Position numbers and translations under genes: made by a program. A stretch of 64,000 nucleotides of DNA, from assembly GCA_037447655.1 (NCBI GenBank), contig JBBHKE010002948.1:163721-227720 (forward strand). Reading direction: 5' to 3'. This stretch comes from Zygnema cylindricum (lineage: Eukaryota; Streptophyta; Zygnematophyceae; Zygnematales; Zygnemataceae). Below are positions 35,899-49,300 of this stretch, one piece after another. Numbering within the stretch: position 1 is the first letter of the stretch; each line of letters starts with the position of its first letter. Below the pieces are notes generated by a model. It was not told the origin of the DNA. It saw only the letters and a program-made list of their open reading frames with translations, and ran no database searches.

Positions 35899-38800
35899 AT
35901 GGTGGAGGAATACTCCGCAAAAAAAGAAGACACTGAAGTCAATTTTGGAGTTGGAGAATTGGAGAAGTTATCAATGGCAAAGGAGAGTCTCACAATTTTG
36001 TTTGATACAACGACTATGGAGGAACTTTACGAATTTCTCAAGGCAAAAAGACTAGGGCAAACTTTTGGTAAACCTCCAACCTTTGGTGGCAATTTAGATG
36101 ATGAGAGTTACAAGAAAAAAGTCAAAAAAGGGAAATTGCAAGTACCTTTTTATAATGATGATGATGAGTCAAGTTCAGATGAAGAGTCAAATTATAAAGT
36201 GTCTTCTAAGACTATTATGTTAAATGGAAATAATTACCCTGTATGGAAGAGATATATTAAAGGAACCTTTACTCCAAAGAAATTGGGGAAAATACTTACA
36301 GGAGAAGAGAAAAGACCATTAGATGAAAAAGGAAGGAAAAAGTGGGATACTAAAGATATGGCAGCTATGACTGCATTACTTCAGAGTAGTAGTAGTTCGG
36401 TTCATGAGCATATGTTAACTCATAATACAGCTCATGCTTATTGGACTCATCTTCAGAATTTGTATGAGAAAGGATTTCCAACTAAGTCTAATTATGTATT
36501 TCAATACTTTATTCAGTTTAGGATGAATAGTAATGAGTCAATTGATGATGCTCTAAAAAGATTTAATGTTTTGATAAATCAGTTCAATAGCGCAAGAAAG
36601 TTTCCTCTTGAAGATGAAAAAGTATTCGTTTTTCTAAATCGATTACCATCTAAGTTTGATGTCACAGTAGAAGTTATAAGATCTACAAAGGATCATACTT
36701 TTGATTTTTTTATTAACCTTCTTAAAGGTGCAGAGAAGAGTAAAAAGAAAGAAAGCAGAGGATTTGGAAATAGTAATGTAAACCTCACTGACACGTCTGA
36801 GGTATACTCTCTAGGGGGTCGTGGAGGTAGAGGAAGGTTTAAATCAAGAGGGGGTAGAAACAATTTTCAGTATTCAGGATTTGGAAGAGGTTATAGCGAT
36901 CATGGTGATGTTACTTGTTATAAGTGTAATAAGGAAGGACATATGTCTACTAACTGTCCAGATATGGAAATACAATGCTATATTTGTTGGAAATGGGGAC
37001 ATTTTGGTGCTTAGTGCTTTCAACGAAATAGGGGAGGATCATCTTACTACTCGGATAGAGGAAGAGGTCGAAGTGGACAATAAGGACGAGGTCGTGGAAG
37101 ATTTGGACAATCACGTGGAGGAGGACATCAAACCCACTATTCAGATTTTCATGACGATCAAGGCGATAAGTCTCTGAACTTTTTTATGATGATGAAAGAA
37201 GATGGAAATGTTACTGTGAATTCTGCAAATTTGCATGTGGGAGTCAAAGTTATAATGATTGGATAGTTGATTCTGGAGCAACTCATCATGTTTGTGGTGA
37301 TCTTAGTTTGTTTACGGATTTGAGAAAACTTACAGTTCCTAAGACTATTACGGTTGCTAGTGGACATGTTGTCCCAATAGACACATTGGGAACTGTCAGA
37401 TTATATTTACCAGTCAATAATGTCAATGGTCAAGTTGTTGTAAGGAAAGTGAATTTGAACAATACTTTGTATTTTCCTGATGAAGTTGTAAACCTTGTGA
37501 GTGTTCCTCAGATACAAAAGAATGGTAGTAGATTAACCTCGTTTGAAAATGGAAGAATAGTTTTCCAAGATAGAGAAGAAAATCAATTTGGAGAAGGTTA
37601 TGTAACTGATAGTTTGCAAAGTAAGTTAAAATGGATTAGACCACAGATTGGTCAAAGTTCAGTAATTTCAATCAATGCTGTAAGTTCTGAAAGAGGAGAT
37701 CTAAGTTTATGGCATCATAGACTTTGTCATACTTCTGAGTCTAATACAAAAAATATGATGAAAAGTGCAGCAATAAGAGGATTAGAGTGTGTTTTCGGAG
37801 AGAAAGTTCAAGGTTGTAATGGTTGTAGCAAAAGAAAAAACAGATTAGAAAATCTCATCTTGTCAAAGATATGAGATATATAGCTACTGCTCCCCTTAGC
37901 TTGTTCATGTAGACTTATCTGGAGACGTCAAACCATTAAGTCTAGGAGGACATAAGTATATCTTTGTAATTGTGGATGATTATAGCCGAAAGAGTTGGGT
38001 ATATTTGTTGAAACATAAGTCAGAAGCATTATATAAGTTTTGAGAATTTGTTGTAATGGTTGAGAAAGAAACGGATAGAAAGCTAAAAGCAGTTAGATCA
38101 GATAATGGAGGATAATTTGTTTATTTTAAAAGCTTTTGTAAAAAAAGAGGGATTAAGCAGAAATTTACAGCTACGTACTCACCTGAGTCTAATGGCATTG
38201 CTGAGTGGAAGAATATGACACTTCAAGAGATGGTTAGGGCTATGTTACATATCACTACACATAGTGTGAGGCTTTGAGGAGAAGCTGTTCTTACAGCAAA
38301 TTACATTTGTAATAGAAGACTAACTTTGGTTTCTAGATATAAGACGCCTGAAGTATTGTGGAGTGGCAGGATTTCACCTGTTCGACATTTGAGGATTTGG
38401 GGTTGCCGAGCCACTTTCTACATAGAGAAAAGATATCGAGCGGGAAAATTCAGTCCCAAATCTTGGACGGGTATTTTTGTTGGATATAGTCCAAATTCAA
38501 GTCAATGCAGGATTTTCAATCCCGCTACTCGAACGGTTGTCGAATCAAGGAATGTGGAGTTTCACGAAAATTTGGCGAAAGCAATGGAGTTTACAAAGGA
38601 TAAGGAAGAAAGTTTGGATTTTGAGGAAGAGAGCAATTTGGAGGAGTTCAAAATTAATGACGAGAGTGACGAAGAGGAGGAATAACAATTTCCATTGAAG
38701 AAAAAAAATTTGTTAAGGTTGGAAAGAGATCTGAATCCTCCCAATCAGATTTTTAAAGCTTTAAAAGTGAGAATGGAAGTCAAAGTTTTAAGTCTAGTGA

Positions 38801-40559
38801 AAGATCCCTTAGCAGACAAAGAAGTGAATGTAGTTTGCCATCAGTAAGTGAGAAGGATGAGAGAGATGATGTTGTTGAAGAATAAATTGTTGTTAGGAGA
38901 AGTAATCGAGCAAATAAAGTAAAGGCTCTGAGAGATTATCTCTTCATATGAATGTTAAGGATAAGTTGGTAACTTATATTTCAGATGCTACGTTAAATGA
39001 GTTTCTTTTATAGCAATTACTGAGTGAGCCTCAGAATAGGGATCCTAAGTCATATTCAGAAGTTGTAGCATCAAGTGATTGGAATGAAAAGTGGAAACCA
39101 ACTTCTGAGAAATAACTTAAGTCTATTATTGATAATGGAACATTTGAAGAAGTAGTTTTACTAGAGGGAAAAAAGGTTATTGATTGTAAATGGGTATTTA
39201 AAACTAAGACGGGTGCATCAAGTGAAATTATCAAATATAAGGCAAGATTAGTCGGTAAAGTTTTTCAGCAGAAAGAAGGTATAGATTATACAGAAACATA
39301 TGCACATGTAGTTAAGTTTGATAGTTTAAGGATGATTATTGCGATTGCTGCTGCTAAGAGAAAGCATATCCACCAAATGGATGTGAAAACTGCTTTTCTA
39401 AATAGAGAATTAGAAGAAGAAGTTTATATGAAGATTCCAGAAGGAGTTTCAGGCAAACCTGGCATGTGTGGAAGTTGAAGAAATCTCTCTAAGGACTCAA
39501 GCAAGCACCAAGGACTTGGTATACTCGTCTTCATAAGGTACTTTTGGAATTTTGGTTTTTTACGTACATTTTCGAATTTAGGAGTTTATGTGAAAGGAGA
39601 AGTAGATCAAAAAATTTTCAGTGTGTATGTTGATGATTTTATTATGATTTCAGATAGTCTTGAAAGGATTCAGGAATTGAAATGTTTTTATAGTAAATTC
39701 TTCAAAGTTACTGGCTTAGGAGAAGCTGGGTACATTCTTGGTATTGAGGTGGTACGAGATGAGTTTGGTTCCTTCAAACTTAGTCAGGAACAATATTTTA
39801 AGGAAGTCTTAGCTAAGTTCTCTATGTTGAATGCTAAACCTTTAAGTACACCTTTGGATCCTAGTGTTCAGTTGAGTAAAGTATAAAGTGAGCCAATAAT
39901 TGATGTACCTTATAGAAAAGCAGTTGGTTTGTTTGATGTATCTTAGTGTACGAACTAGACCAGATATTTCAGCAGTTTTTAATATTGTGACTAAGTATTA
40001 TAAAGCACCTAAAAAATTTCAATGGGAGAGTGTTAAAAGGATTTTTAGATATTTAGTTCGAACTTTAAGTTATGGTTTAGTTTATAAGGCAGATTTAGAG
40101 TTGGGTTGTTTTGGATATTGCGATTCCGATTCGGGTGGAGACTTCGACACGGGAAAGTTAACATCCGGTTACGCTTTCGTATTATATGGAGGTGCGATTT
40201 TGTGGAGTTCAAGACTTCAACCTACGGTGGCCTTGAGTTCGACGGAGGCCGAATATATGGCAGTTTGCCATGCAGCAAAAGCTTCAATTTGGTTAAGAGA
40301 AATGTTAAGTGAGTTGGGAATTATAATTAAGTGTATGAAATTGTTTTCAGATAGTATGTCTAGTATTGCATTGGCTAAGAATCCAGTGTTTCATAAGAGG
40401 ACTAGGCACATTACGATTCAGTGGCGTTTTGTTAGAGATTTAGTAAATACTGGTGAGATTAAGTTCATTTTTGTACCAACGGGTGAAGAAGCAACGGACA
40501 TGTTAGCTACTATGTATGATGTCTTTGTGAGAGGAATGCGTAAGTTAAGATTGATTTGA
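35899..40559 (+). pseudogene. Decayed gag-pol of copia D
   Basis: Gag is open for 371 codons from ATG 35899, with the capsid motif NGNNYPVWKRYIKGTF, a GRGGRGR basic stretch and one complete zinc knuckle, CYKCNKEGHMSTNC. A second knuckle (CYICWKWGHFGA) is cut by TAG at 37012 before its last cysteine. Protease has the intact DWIVDSGATHHVCGD. Integrase has WHHRL and CNGC but carries TGA (about 38041), TAA after SDNGG (about 38113) and TGA (about 38276). Reverse transcriptase has YVDD near 39629 with frameshifts before it. RNase H is open to 40559 (STEAEYMAVCHAAKASIWLR). Non-functional as printed. Confidence 0.92.
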
Positions 40560-40602
40560 GTTTGGTTAAGATTTAGTAAAGATACAACATTGAGAGGGGG
40601 AT

Positions 40603-41247
40603 TATTAGGATTTACAATGTTTGAATCTACGTTTACGGAATGTTGGTTCGTAGTTAGTGTGGATCAGATTTGGTCGCACGTTGGTTATGTTTCACTTAAC
40701 TTGATTTAATACTCCGTACGTCACTTCGGGGATTTCTGTTTTGTTTGGTTTGTATTTCGTGCGTGTACGTTTCACGTGTACTCGATTTTATTTGATATAT
40801 TTTGTTTCGTTTGAGTTCTAGATTAATCCTTCGGGAAGTTTCGTTTTGCGCGAATTACGTCTAGTTGTTTCGTTTCGCGTCAGTTAAGTTTGTCATACAA
40901 GACTTTGTCAGTTTCGTTTCTAGTAGCTTCACTTTGCGTTGTACCATATTTGCGTCTAAGTACATTTAGACACTTCTAGAGTATAGTGTTCTAAAATATT
41001 TTCGTGGCTAAGTTAAAAAGCCATCGCGTGAGTGTGGTATAATTTAATTTAAAAAGAAAATTAAGTAAAGTGTAATGTTTACGTATTGAGTTAATATGAG
41101 TTTATTTTATTGAGTATTCTATTTGCCTCTATCTTAGATTATGAGCTTTCAATTTGTTATAATGTTTGTTTTGATTTTAATTTCGCTTCTGCATTGAGAT
41201 ATATGAGTGATTGTGAGCGCATTCCGATTTGACTCTTATTTCTATCA
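40603..41247 (+). repeat. 3' LTR of copia D (645 bp)
   Basis: Partner of 35189-35824 with scattered substitutions and a few small indels. Ends TTTCTATCA. Confidence 0.93.
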
Positions 41248-41500
41248 TCCTTTACTTAGAATTCTCTCATGTCAACAAAATGATGTTTTAAAAAGAAATG
41301 TAAATATAAAAATGTAAACTTTTCTGATAATTATTCTTCTTCCTACAAGACAATTATATACTTTCTAAATTAACACATTTTTCCTCGAATATATCAAACT
41401 GCTCTAAACCGGATTGAAAACACGATTGAATTCAAATTTTGTTTGAATTTTCCTACCAAGTTTAAATTCTTACAGTTTTTGAATTCAATTTCTTAGTATT

Positions 41501-41603
41501 AAAGAAATACACCAAACTTTCTGGTTACCATTTCAAATTTGTAATTTTCCGCAGTACTCCGTAGAAGTTTTATTGTTTCGAATATATTTTTACAATGACG
41601 TCG
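41501..41603 (+). repeat. Direct repeat, copy 1
   Basis: About 100 bp starting AAAGAAATACACC and ending CAATGACGTCG. It recurs at 42577-42687 with few changes. Confidence 0.8.
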
Positions 41604-41654
41604 TAACACTTTGAATTTTGAATCTGACGCGGGGAAAAACATAGTTTTGATAGG

Positions 41655-41870
41655 ACACGCGTAACATCCACGACACATCTTGATCCAATGGACGTCACCG
41701 ATGAAATACATGTGAGGTCAATGGACATACGAGGAAAAACAAGAATTACCAGAACACGCATAACATCCACCGCACATCTTAATCCAATAGAAGACACCGG
41801 TCAAATACATGTGATGTCAATGGACTTACGAGGCACCAGAATGAAGACGCGTAACATCCACCGCACATGA
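41655..41870 (+). repeat. Tandem repeat, 91-99-bp unit
   Basis: Two full copies and one partial copy of a unit containing GTAACATCCACCGCACAT and TCAATGGAC. Unit starts are spaced 99 then about 91 bp. Confidence 0.8.
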
Positions 41871-42576
41871 AGCGCACGGACGTGAACCGTACAAGAATTC
41901 ATTCCGTCGCAAACTTATGAAAAACTAGAGGACCAATCAGATAAGAGAACACGTAATGTTAAAAAAAAAAAAAAACACCGATGGAAAAAAAGAAAAAAGG
42001 GCATGTTCTAAGTTCCTTCGCGGTTATTTTCGCTCTGTACAAACGCTTGCGTGGCAGTACATTTTGGTTTGGAAGGCTTCGTACATATCATGTCCGCAAA
42101 GCGTTTACTTTTCGTACGGACAAGTGGCTCGTATCACGACACGCTAGTTGACGTAGGCTAGCGTCACGTGCCAGTTCACGGCGGACAAAAAAAAGTACCG
42201 TTTCCATACCATACCGTTTTCCCATTTTTCAAGTGTGAACCACGCAAATGAAACGGTTCGCGAGTTGATTTCATTTTTGCAGTAAACTACAGTATCTGCG
42301 CGCAGCCATTTTATTTATATGTGGCTGCCGCAGTTTGGTGACAGTAAACCTGCGCCGGCCGTGTGATTTTTTTTTTTTTTATGACGGTCGACGTTTGCAA
42401 GCGCGACACTTTTTTAGCCGCCGGTACAATATTACGCCAGTCAAAGTTGTTCGACGGATTGACCGTCAGATCTGAAATTAAAGGTACGTATCCTGTACGA
42501 AATTGTACTTTAAATGTACAATTTCTGACAACTATCTGCGCGCAGCAAAAATCGTCTCTGCGATTAGCAATTCCCT

Positions 42577-42687
42577 AAAGAAATACACCGGACTTTCCGG
42601 GTACCATTTCAAATTTGTAATTTCCCGCGGTACTCCGTAGAAGTTTTGTCGTTTCGATTATATTTTTAGTTTTTTACAATGACGTCG
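42577..42687 (+). repeat. Direct repeat, copy 2
   Basis: Second copy of 41501-41603, about 1.07 kb away, with a small TTAGTTTT insertion. The pair could be the remnant of an LTR-like or segmental duplication. Confidence 0.8.
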
Positions 42688-43238
42688 AATTATTCCTTTA
42701 ATTGCGATAGACCCGTGTTGTAAGGATATTGTCATCGGCCGTCGTTTCCACGTGCGACGCCTTGCACCGTCCGATTTTCCCGTTGTACCGGAATCGGATA
42801 ACGGGCGACGTTTCTTTCCCTGCTTTCCTTTGCTTTCTCCGTCGTCTCCGACGTTCCATCCATTTGGCAGCCCATGTGTGCGCCACGTGGCACCATCTGC
42901 GGAATGAGTTGCTTCTGAAGTTTCCCCATGAGACCTGCTCTGGAGAGACACACCCGTCGTTAAGGTCTTCCGGCCATGGCTTCTCTGCTTTCCCAGGCGC
43001 CATTGAGGACCTTCACCAGTCTTTCTGTTTCTTGCAAAAATATTCCTGAAGGATGTTCCTTTCGTAAATCGCCAGCTGTCCCTCTCCCCTCTTCCTTTTT
43101 TTCCAGGAAATCCACATTATTTTTTGTGTCGTCGCCGTCTCCGATTTCAGGTTTGGCTATATTTCTCATCCGCCTTGCGTTTTTCTCCTTTGATTCGACC
43201 GATCCGGTTTTTTTCGATCTTCCGGCACCGAACGTCTG

Positions 43239-43318
43239 AACGTCCTCTCCCTCTCCTCTCCTCTCTCTTCTCCTCCCTCCTCCCTCCTCCCTCCTCCCTC
43301 TCTCTTTCCAAGATATTT
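43239..43318 (+). promoter_or_regulatory. CT-rich tract upstream of SKI3
   Basis: A nearly pure pyrimidine tract (CTCTCC and CTCCCTC units) ends about 75 bp before the SKI3 start codon. CT-rich patches are common in plant core promoters and 5' leaders. The promoter role is inferred from position and composition. Confidence 0.45.
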
Positions 43319-43391
43319 AGTTCAAACACGAATAAGAAAGGGAATCGTTGTGAGATCATGTAAGATAAACTGAGAAATCAGCTCGGAAGCA

Positions 43392-46300
43392 ATGGTTGCC
43401 GGAGATTTTCGGGAATCTTTGAGGTTTTGCAAATCTGCGCTGAAAATTGACAAAAACTGCTATGAGGCCTATGTTTTTGCTGGCAAGGCAGCGTTTCTTC
43501 TTCATGAATATGAAAATTCAGCCATAGCTTATGGCAAAGCTTGCCAGATCAACGCAGAAGCTCTTCAAGCTTGGCTGGTATAGTCCTGTCTCCTCTACCG
43601 CTCTTTTTCAAGCTATCATTAGATTTTTCTTCTTTTTCTATTTTATATTTATCCTAAACTTGTGTGCCTTTTGAAATGTAATTATGTAGATTAGAGGGAT
43701 TGTCAACGAAATTACGCGTAACGCTTACAGTGAACATGGATACTTGTCGACAGTTGAATTCGTAAAATTTTAATCGAACCAAAATTGCCAGATATTGCAA
43801 AGACAAATCAAGCGTCGGTTTCTATTTTCTCTAAGGTCAATATTGGGAATTAAATTGAGCAGAAAAAGGGTGAAATATTTAAAGTCACTGTTGCACCTAG
43901 TTGAAAGAATCTTGTCTTCAAGGATTCCCAAATTTAAAGGAGGTTTATGTTTGCTCTGAATTTACCATTAGTGTAGGGGTGTGTTAAGGAGATGATTCCA
44001 AATGAGTTTTGGGTTGTTTGAGATTAATTCACTATAATGATCGTTTAATGGTTTGAGTGTCTTTAACATGTGAAAGGGATATAATATTTAGGATATAATG
44101 GTGATATATTTTAATTATATGAATGTAAAATCTTTTCTGAAGAATGAATAATCAATGTTAACCACATAGACCAAGCTTGCAGATTCATAAGCATACAAAT
44201 GTCCCTTTTTTATCTGCTTATCATTGAGTCCACTCACTTATGATCAATTGATAAGGCATTGATTCAGTGATGCTCAAATTTTGAGAACCACATTGTTTAT
44301 TCCTGAATTTTTGGACCAGCCCATTTTATCAAAGAACCCTTTTTTAGGAATGTGTGTGAATCTTTCGACGCCCACATATGTTGTTATTCTCCACGCATCT
44401 TCACAACACCTTGATTCGCTCTTACTGTAAATAACACTAATTTGTTGCCGGTATTTTTTTGCCCTTTGACCACTAAATAGCGTACTAGTTATTTTTTTCT
44501 CACATTAATTCTTTAAACGGTTCAAAATCAGCCACGTCATGTAGCACTGAAGTAGATTTAATAACACTTACATAGACCCTGGGCTAATAATTTATTTAGT
44601 CTAATAATGATTCACGATGCAATTTCTAATTCGAATTGATGACAATAAATGGTGTATTATATATCACTTGCATATTGAGAGCTTCGACGTTCCAGCTATA
44701 TGTTTTGCAACTTGCATTTAAGACAACCGATTGTGACAATCCTGCGTATATTGTGCATAATGTACGCTGAAGAGTTGAGGGATGGACTGGAGGCATCCAA
44801 TGAGATGTACAAATAATGTATTCATGTTTACATCAATCCCATCGACATTCGCTTATCCGTATGATTTGTGGTCGCGATGTTTAGGTCCAAGCAGGTGTAC
44901 TGTGGAGATCATCCTAGGACCTTAGAATGATGTGCCTGTTATCCAACAAGGAACAGATATGCAGTATTCAAGGCGTTTGTTGTTACGGCATATACCTCCA
45001 TGGCATGCAGGGCTTAGCAGAACTTTATGGCAACTCCGGAACCCGGGATAATATTCAATATGTGGGCGTTTGCAAGCACATAATTGCCATATGCTGCCGA
45101 ACTGGTGAAGATGGACAAGAACTAGAGTATAAGAAACGCCTAGCCGGTGCATTGGTGGCAGCTGATTGTCGTAACGAAGCACATACAATATGGGAGAGCC
45201 TATCTCAAGATAGCAGATCCAGTTTGGAGCTGAAGGCAGAAGCTTTGCGTCAGCTTGCCCTCATTGCCATCGCTACCTATGATGAGGCAGTCGAGCTAGG
45301 GACTAATCAAAGAGTGGCAGAAGAGAAAAAGGCTCTGAAGGCTGCGAAGCGAGATAGAGGAGACTTGTCGTCAAAAGATGCATTGGGGGAAGGAAAGCTT
45401 CTGCCAGCATACCCACATTCTGTTAATAGGGAAACAATTCAACAAGAGCTGGAAAAGGTTGTTGTAGCCAGCGAAGTGGGTGAGGCAGCGAAGGCTGCAT
45501 TGCAGAGAGCTTTGGCCTGTGCTGCAGAAATTCCATTGCCGTTGCTTGTGGTATTGGATGAACACATGTTGAGGCTGTTGCTCCTTCAGTTGTCTGCCCA
45601 AAGTAAGTCAAAGTTTCTTCAAAGAACACAAAAGGTTGAGGGAAGAGACAAATGCTGAAGGACCATCGAGCTATTTCCAAGCCATGATCTTTGAGTAGGA
45701 AATGCATGCTGAAATGCAATTGCAATTGATGCAGGATCAGTTTGGAGCTTAATGAGGTGGATGATTGATACCTTGACGTAATTGTTGGAAATATTGTATT
45801 AGGCGTCATCCAGGATGATGTTCAAGTGACTGGTGAATGCAATCCTTGGTTTGTTAAGCAACTGTATCTGCATATCGAGTGGACAATGCTTGGGACAGGG
45901 ACAGTGAGGTTGTTCTCTTCTCAGTAGACATGGATAAATCACATTTGTTAGCAACTCTGCGCAACTAAAGCCGGGGAGGGTTGCTTTTACCAGAGGAGGA
46001 GTTGGAACGAAAACAACTTCTAGCAGCGGTTCTTGAGCATTGTCAACTAGTCATCAAAGGTGGTCGAGCTTGGAGCATTGCACCGTATGAAGCAGCCATG
46101 ACTGCCATGCAAGATGACGCAGCTGAAGAGATCTTGAAGCCGTGGATTCTTCCTGAGAAACTAAAGGCTATAGTGCCATGTGAGGCAGCTATCATAGTTT
46201 GGGGTTCTCAGTTGGGACATCTTTTTCCAAACAATGGCTTTAGTCTGTTTGCTGTTGGACTAGCCATGCAGCGAAAGATCGGAAAAGAGCAGCCCAGGTG

Positions 46301-49300
46301 AGAAAAGCTTTTTTATTCTTAAATGTAATGTTGAGTTCTAAGATTCAGAACCTTTCCTTCAGGATGAACGTGAGTAAAAGATAGTGATGAACCTTAAGGA
46401 TGTCGTTACTGACCGAGGATCGTTAAAATCAAATTTTCTTTCAATTTTCTTAAATCGGATGAACTTGAACAGCGTCTATACAGCTTCTGACTGTATTATT
46501 AATGTCTAAAATGTTCTTCAAGTGTCATCATGCCATGTTATTTGACCCTCTACAATCGCATCATATAGTTATTATGAGGTTCTCCGTTCACTTCTCAATC
46601 TTCCTTAGTCTAAAGTACACTTGCTGTCTTTTGAAGTGCATTTGCATGCTGATCTTACTAATGAATCCACCGGTGTTATGCTTTCTGGTTTGCAGCCTAA
46701 ATCGGCGACGCACATTTTGTGAAGCTGCAGTCAGCTTTCGTGAAGACATTCCTGCAGCGTGTGTGTCCTAAATTTACATCACCCTGCTTTGATGTTAGAT
46801 GGTTTGCTAGGGTTTCTGTGTTAAATCTGCATAAGAAAATATCTCTTTGCAGAAACGCATAAATCTTCCATGCATACGCATCGATGGACTTTGAAGTAAA
46901 CGGTTTGAGAAATGTCACTTGTTACATCGTCACGAGGCTTCACGGATTTTTTGTGTACATTTAATGATATGTTTTTACAGTTCATGGTTTTAATTGGAAT
47001 CTGTTAGTGAACTTTCAGCAGATGTCTTCATTTACTGTTGCAGCCATATATTGCCTTAGAGATGTGAAGTAATTGTTTTGTAACAAAACTGATAAGGCAC
47101 AGGATTTTGTTAGCATTCTAACTTCTATGTAATTGTGCGGTATAGACTCTGACACAAGCTCTGATCCCTGGAACATCCTCACCAGCTGTTGTCAAAGTCG
47201 ATGTGAACTACACGGGTCCTATATATAAGAGTTCTCATGGACGTTGAGGTCCTGCCCTTTCAAGGGATGTATTGGTGTAGTCATAGGCAAAACATTTGTA
47301 ACGATATTTTAGTGTTTCATGAAAACCGCAGGTGGGTTTTACTAGCGAACCTTTACCTTGAAGGAAAAGAATTCGATAAAGTGCATGAAATCGTTGGCAA
47401 GGGTTTACAGTCACCGGGCCGGCTCAAGACCAAGGATGGTTTTTCTTTTAGGAGGCAGAAGTTGGAGCTACATTGTCTTGCAGCTCTTGCGTTTGTGCAG
47501 GAAAAGTCCTCTTACAGCTTGGAGAAAGCCACTTTGGCTTTTAATCAAATACTAAAGGTGTGCATTTCAAATTTTCGCCGCCTCATTTGGCACCTAACAT
47601 TTTTCTACCCTTTTGCTTCTCTGTTGACGTTTCTTGATCTTTTGATCTTTCAATGTTTCAACTTTGCTATGGCTTTTATATGTATCTGATTATCGAGACT
47701 CCCCAAATACCGCAGGATGTTGGCAACACTGATGGAGAACGGACTTTTATCATCTCGGCATTGCGGGTATTTCTTGCCTGTGATTTCTCCTTCCTAGGTT
47801 GCTAGGGCTGTGTTTCATTATCCAGCTCACTGCAGTTTTAAAGCAAGGTTAGCTTTTGTAGCTTAATAGGGTACTTTTTCCCTAGGTATCATAAAAGTCA
47901 ATATTCATATAAAAACCAGATTTGATGACTGCATTAATTCTGTTGACCATCAGTTAGCGAATATTTATCTGATTAGTGCTTTTTGAATCCTTTTGGACAG
48001 CTCTGAATGCATTATAACAGCTTTGTCTAGTCTTACCCTGATCCTTTGAAGAGTCAGTGTTACAATCAAATGACTTTTTTAATTTCTTTGGTGGTTCTTG
48101 GTCATTTTACATGTAAGTCTATCTTACTGTGTGTCTGTTTTTGTTTCTTTCTAATTGTCGGCCTTCAAAGTTATCAACTGTTTTTGATTCGAAACCATGA
48201 TCATCAAGATATTTATCTTCCGTGTATTATTTTTGAAGCTACATCATGTAGAGTTCAGGGAATGTCAAACAGTGAGATTGTTTCCTTAATTTCCATGCGT
48301 CACAATGGCCCTGAAGATACTAGTATTGTAACCCTGTAACCCTGTCATTCTGGTATGGATGGGAGGAAGCACAGGGAGTAGCTATGGTGGCTTTGGCTTG
48401 TGAAGATGCTGTGGGAGCCATGGAGCAGCTCACAAAGCTTTTAGCCCGGGACCCCGACAACGATTGGGCATTGTCGAATAAAGCCTGGTTGTTGCTCTCA
48501 AAAGGAGACATAGACACTGCAATTGTTTTTTTCCAATTGGCTATAGAGAAGAATGGTCTGGAGGCACGATCTCATCTTGGCCTGGTGAGCTAAACTTAAA
48601 ACTGCTGTTCTCCCTCTCTCCCTCTCCTTCTCCCTCTCCCTCTCCCTCTCCCTCTCCCTCTCCCTCTCCCTCTCCCTCTCCCTCTCCCTCTCCCTCTCCC
48701 TCTCCCTCTCCCTCTCCCTCTCCCTCTCCCTCTCCCTCTCCCTCTCCCTCTCCCTCTCCCTCTCCCTCTCCCTCTCCCTCTCCCTCTCCCTCTCCCTCTC
48801 CCTCTCCCTCTCCCTCTCCCTCTCCCTCTCCCTCTCCCTCTCCCTCTCCCTCTCCCTCTCCCTCTCCCTCTCCCTCTCCCTCTCCCTCTCCCTCTCCCTC
48901 TCCCTCTCCCTCTCCCTCTCCCTCTCCCTCTCCCTCTCCCTCTCCCTCTCCCTCTCCCTCTCCCTCTCCCTCTCCCTCTCCCTCTCCCTCTCCCTCTCCC
49001 TCCCTCCCCCTCCCCCTCCCCCTCCCCCTCCCCCTCCCCCTCCCCCTCCCCCTCCCCCTCTCCCTCTCCCTCTCCCTCCCCCTCCCCCTCCCCCTCCCCC
49101 TCCCCCTCTCCCTCTCCCTCTCCCTCTCCCTCTCCCTCTCCCTCTCCCTCTCCCTCTCCCTCTCCCTCTCCCTCTCCCTCTCCCTCTCCCTCTCCCTCTC
49201 CCTCTCCCTCTCCCTCTCCCTCTTCTTCTTTCTCTCCCTCTCCCTCTCCCTCTCCCTCTTTCTCTTCCTCTCCCTCTCCCTCTCTCTCCCCTTTTTCTTA

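Larger units (their letters stand above)
35189..41247 (+). mobile_element. Ty1/copia element D, 6.1 kb, plus strand
   Basis: LTRs are 35189-35824 and 40603-41247, with 5-bp duplication tcctt at 35184-35188 and 41248-41252. The left LTR starts TGTTAGGA; the right has TATTAGGA, a G-to-A change in the terminal TG. The primer site is at 35827-35838 and the purine tract at 40592-40602. It belongs to a different copia lineage from A-C, judged by its gag and by its conventional primer site. Confidence 0.95.
41253..43391. other. SKI3 upstream region
   Basis: Holds a long direct repeat pair, a 91-99-bp tandem repeat (both listed separately), A-rich and T-rich runs near 41959 and 42367, and a pyrimidine-rich stretch before the SKI3 start. 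No gene is recognised. Several frames at 42658-43239 are open on both strands but lack motifs. Confidence 0.5.

Noticed and set aside
42658-43239. Overlapping frames on both strands upstream of SKI3
   Set aside because: Open on both strands with GC-rich low-information sequence; no motif supports a gene.
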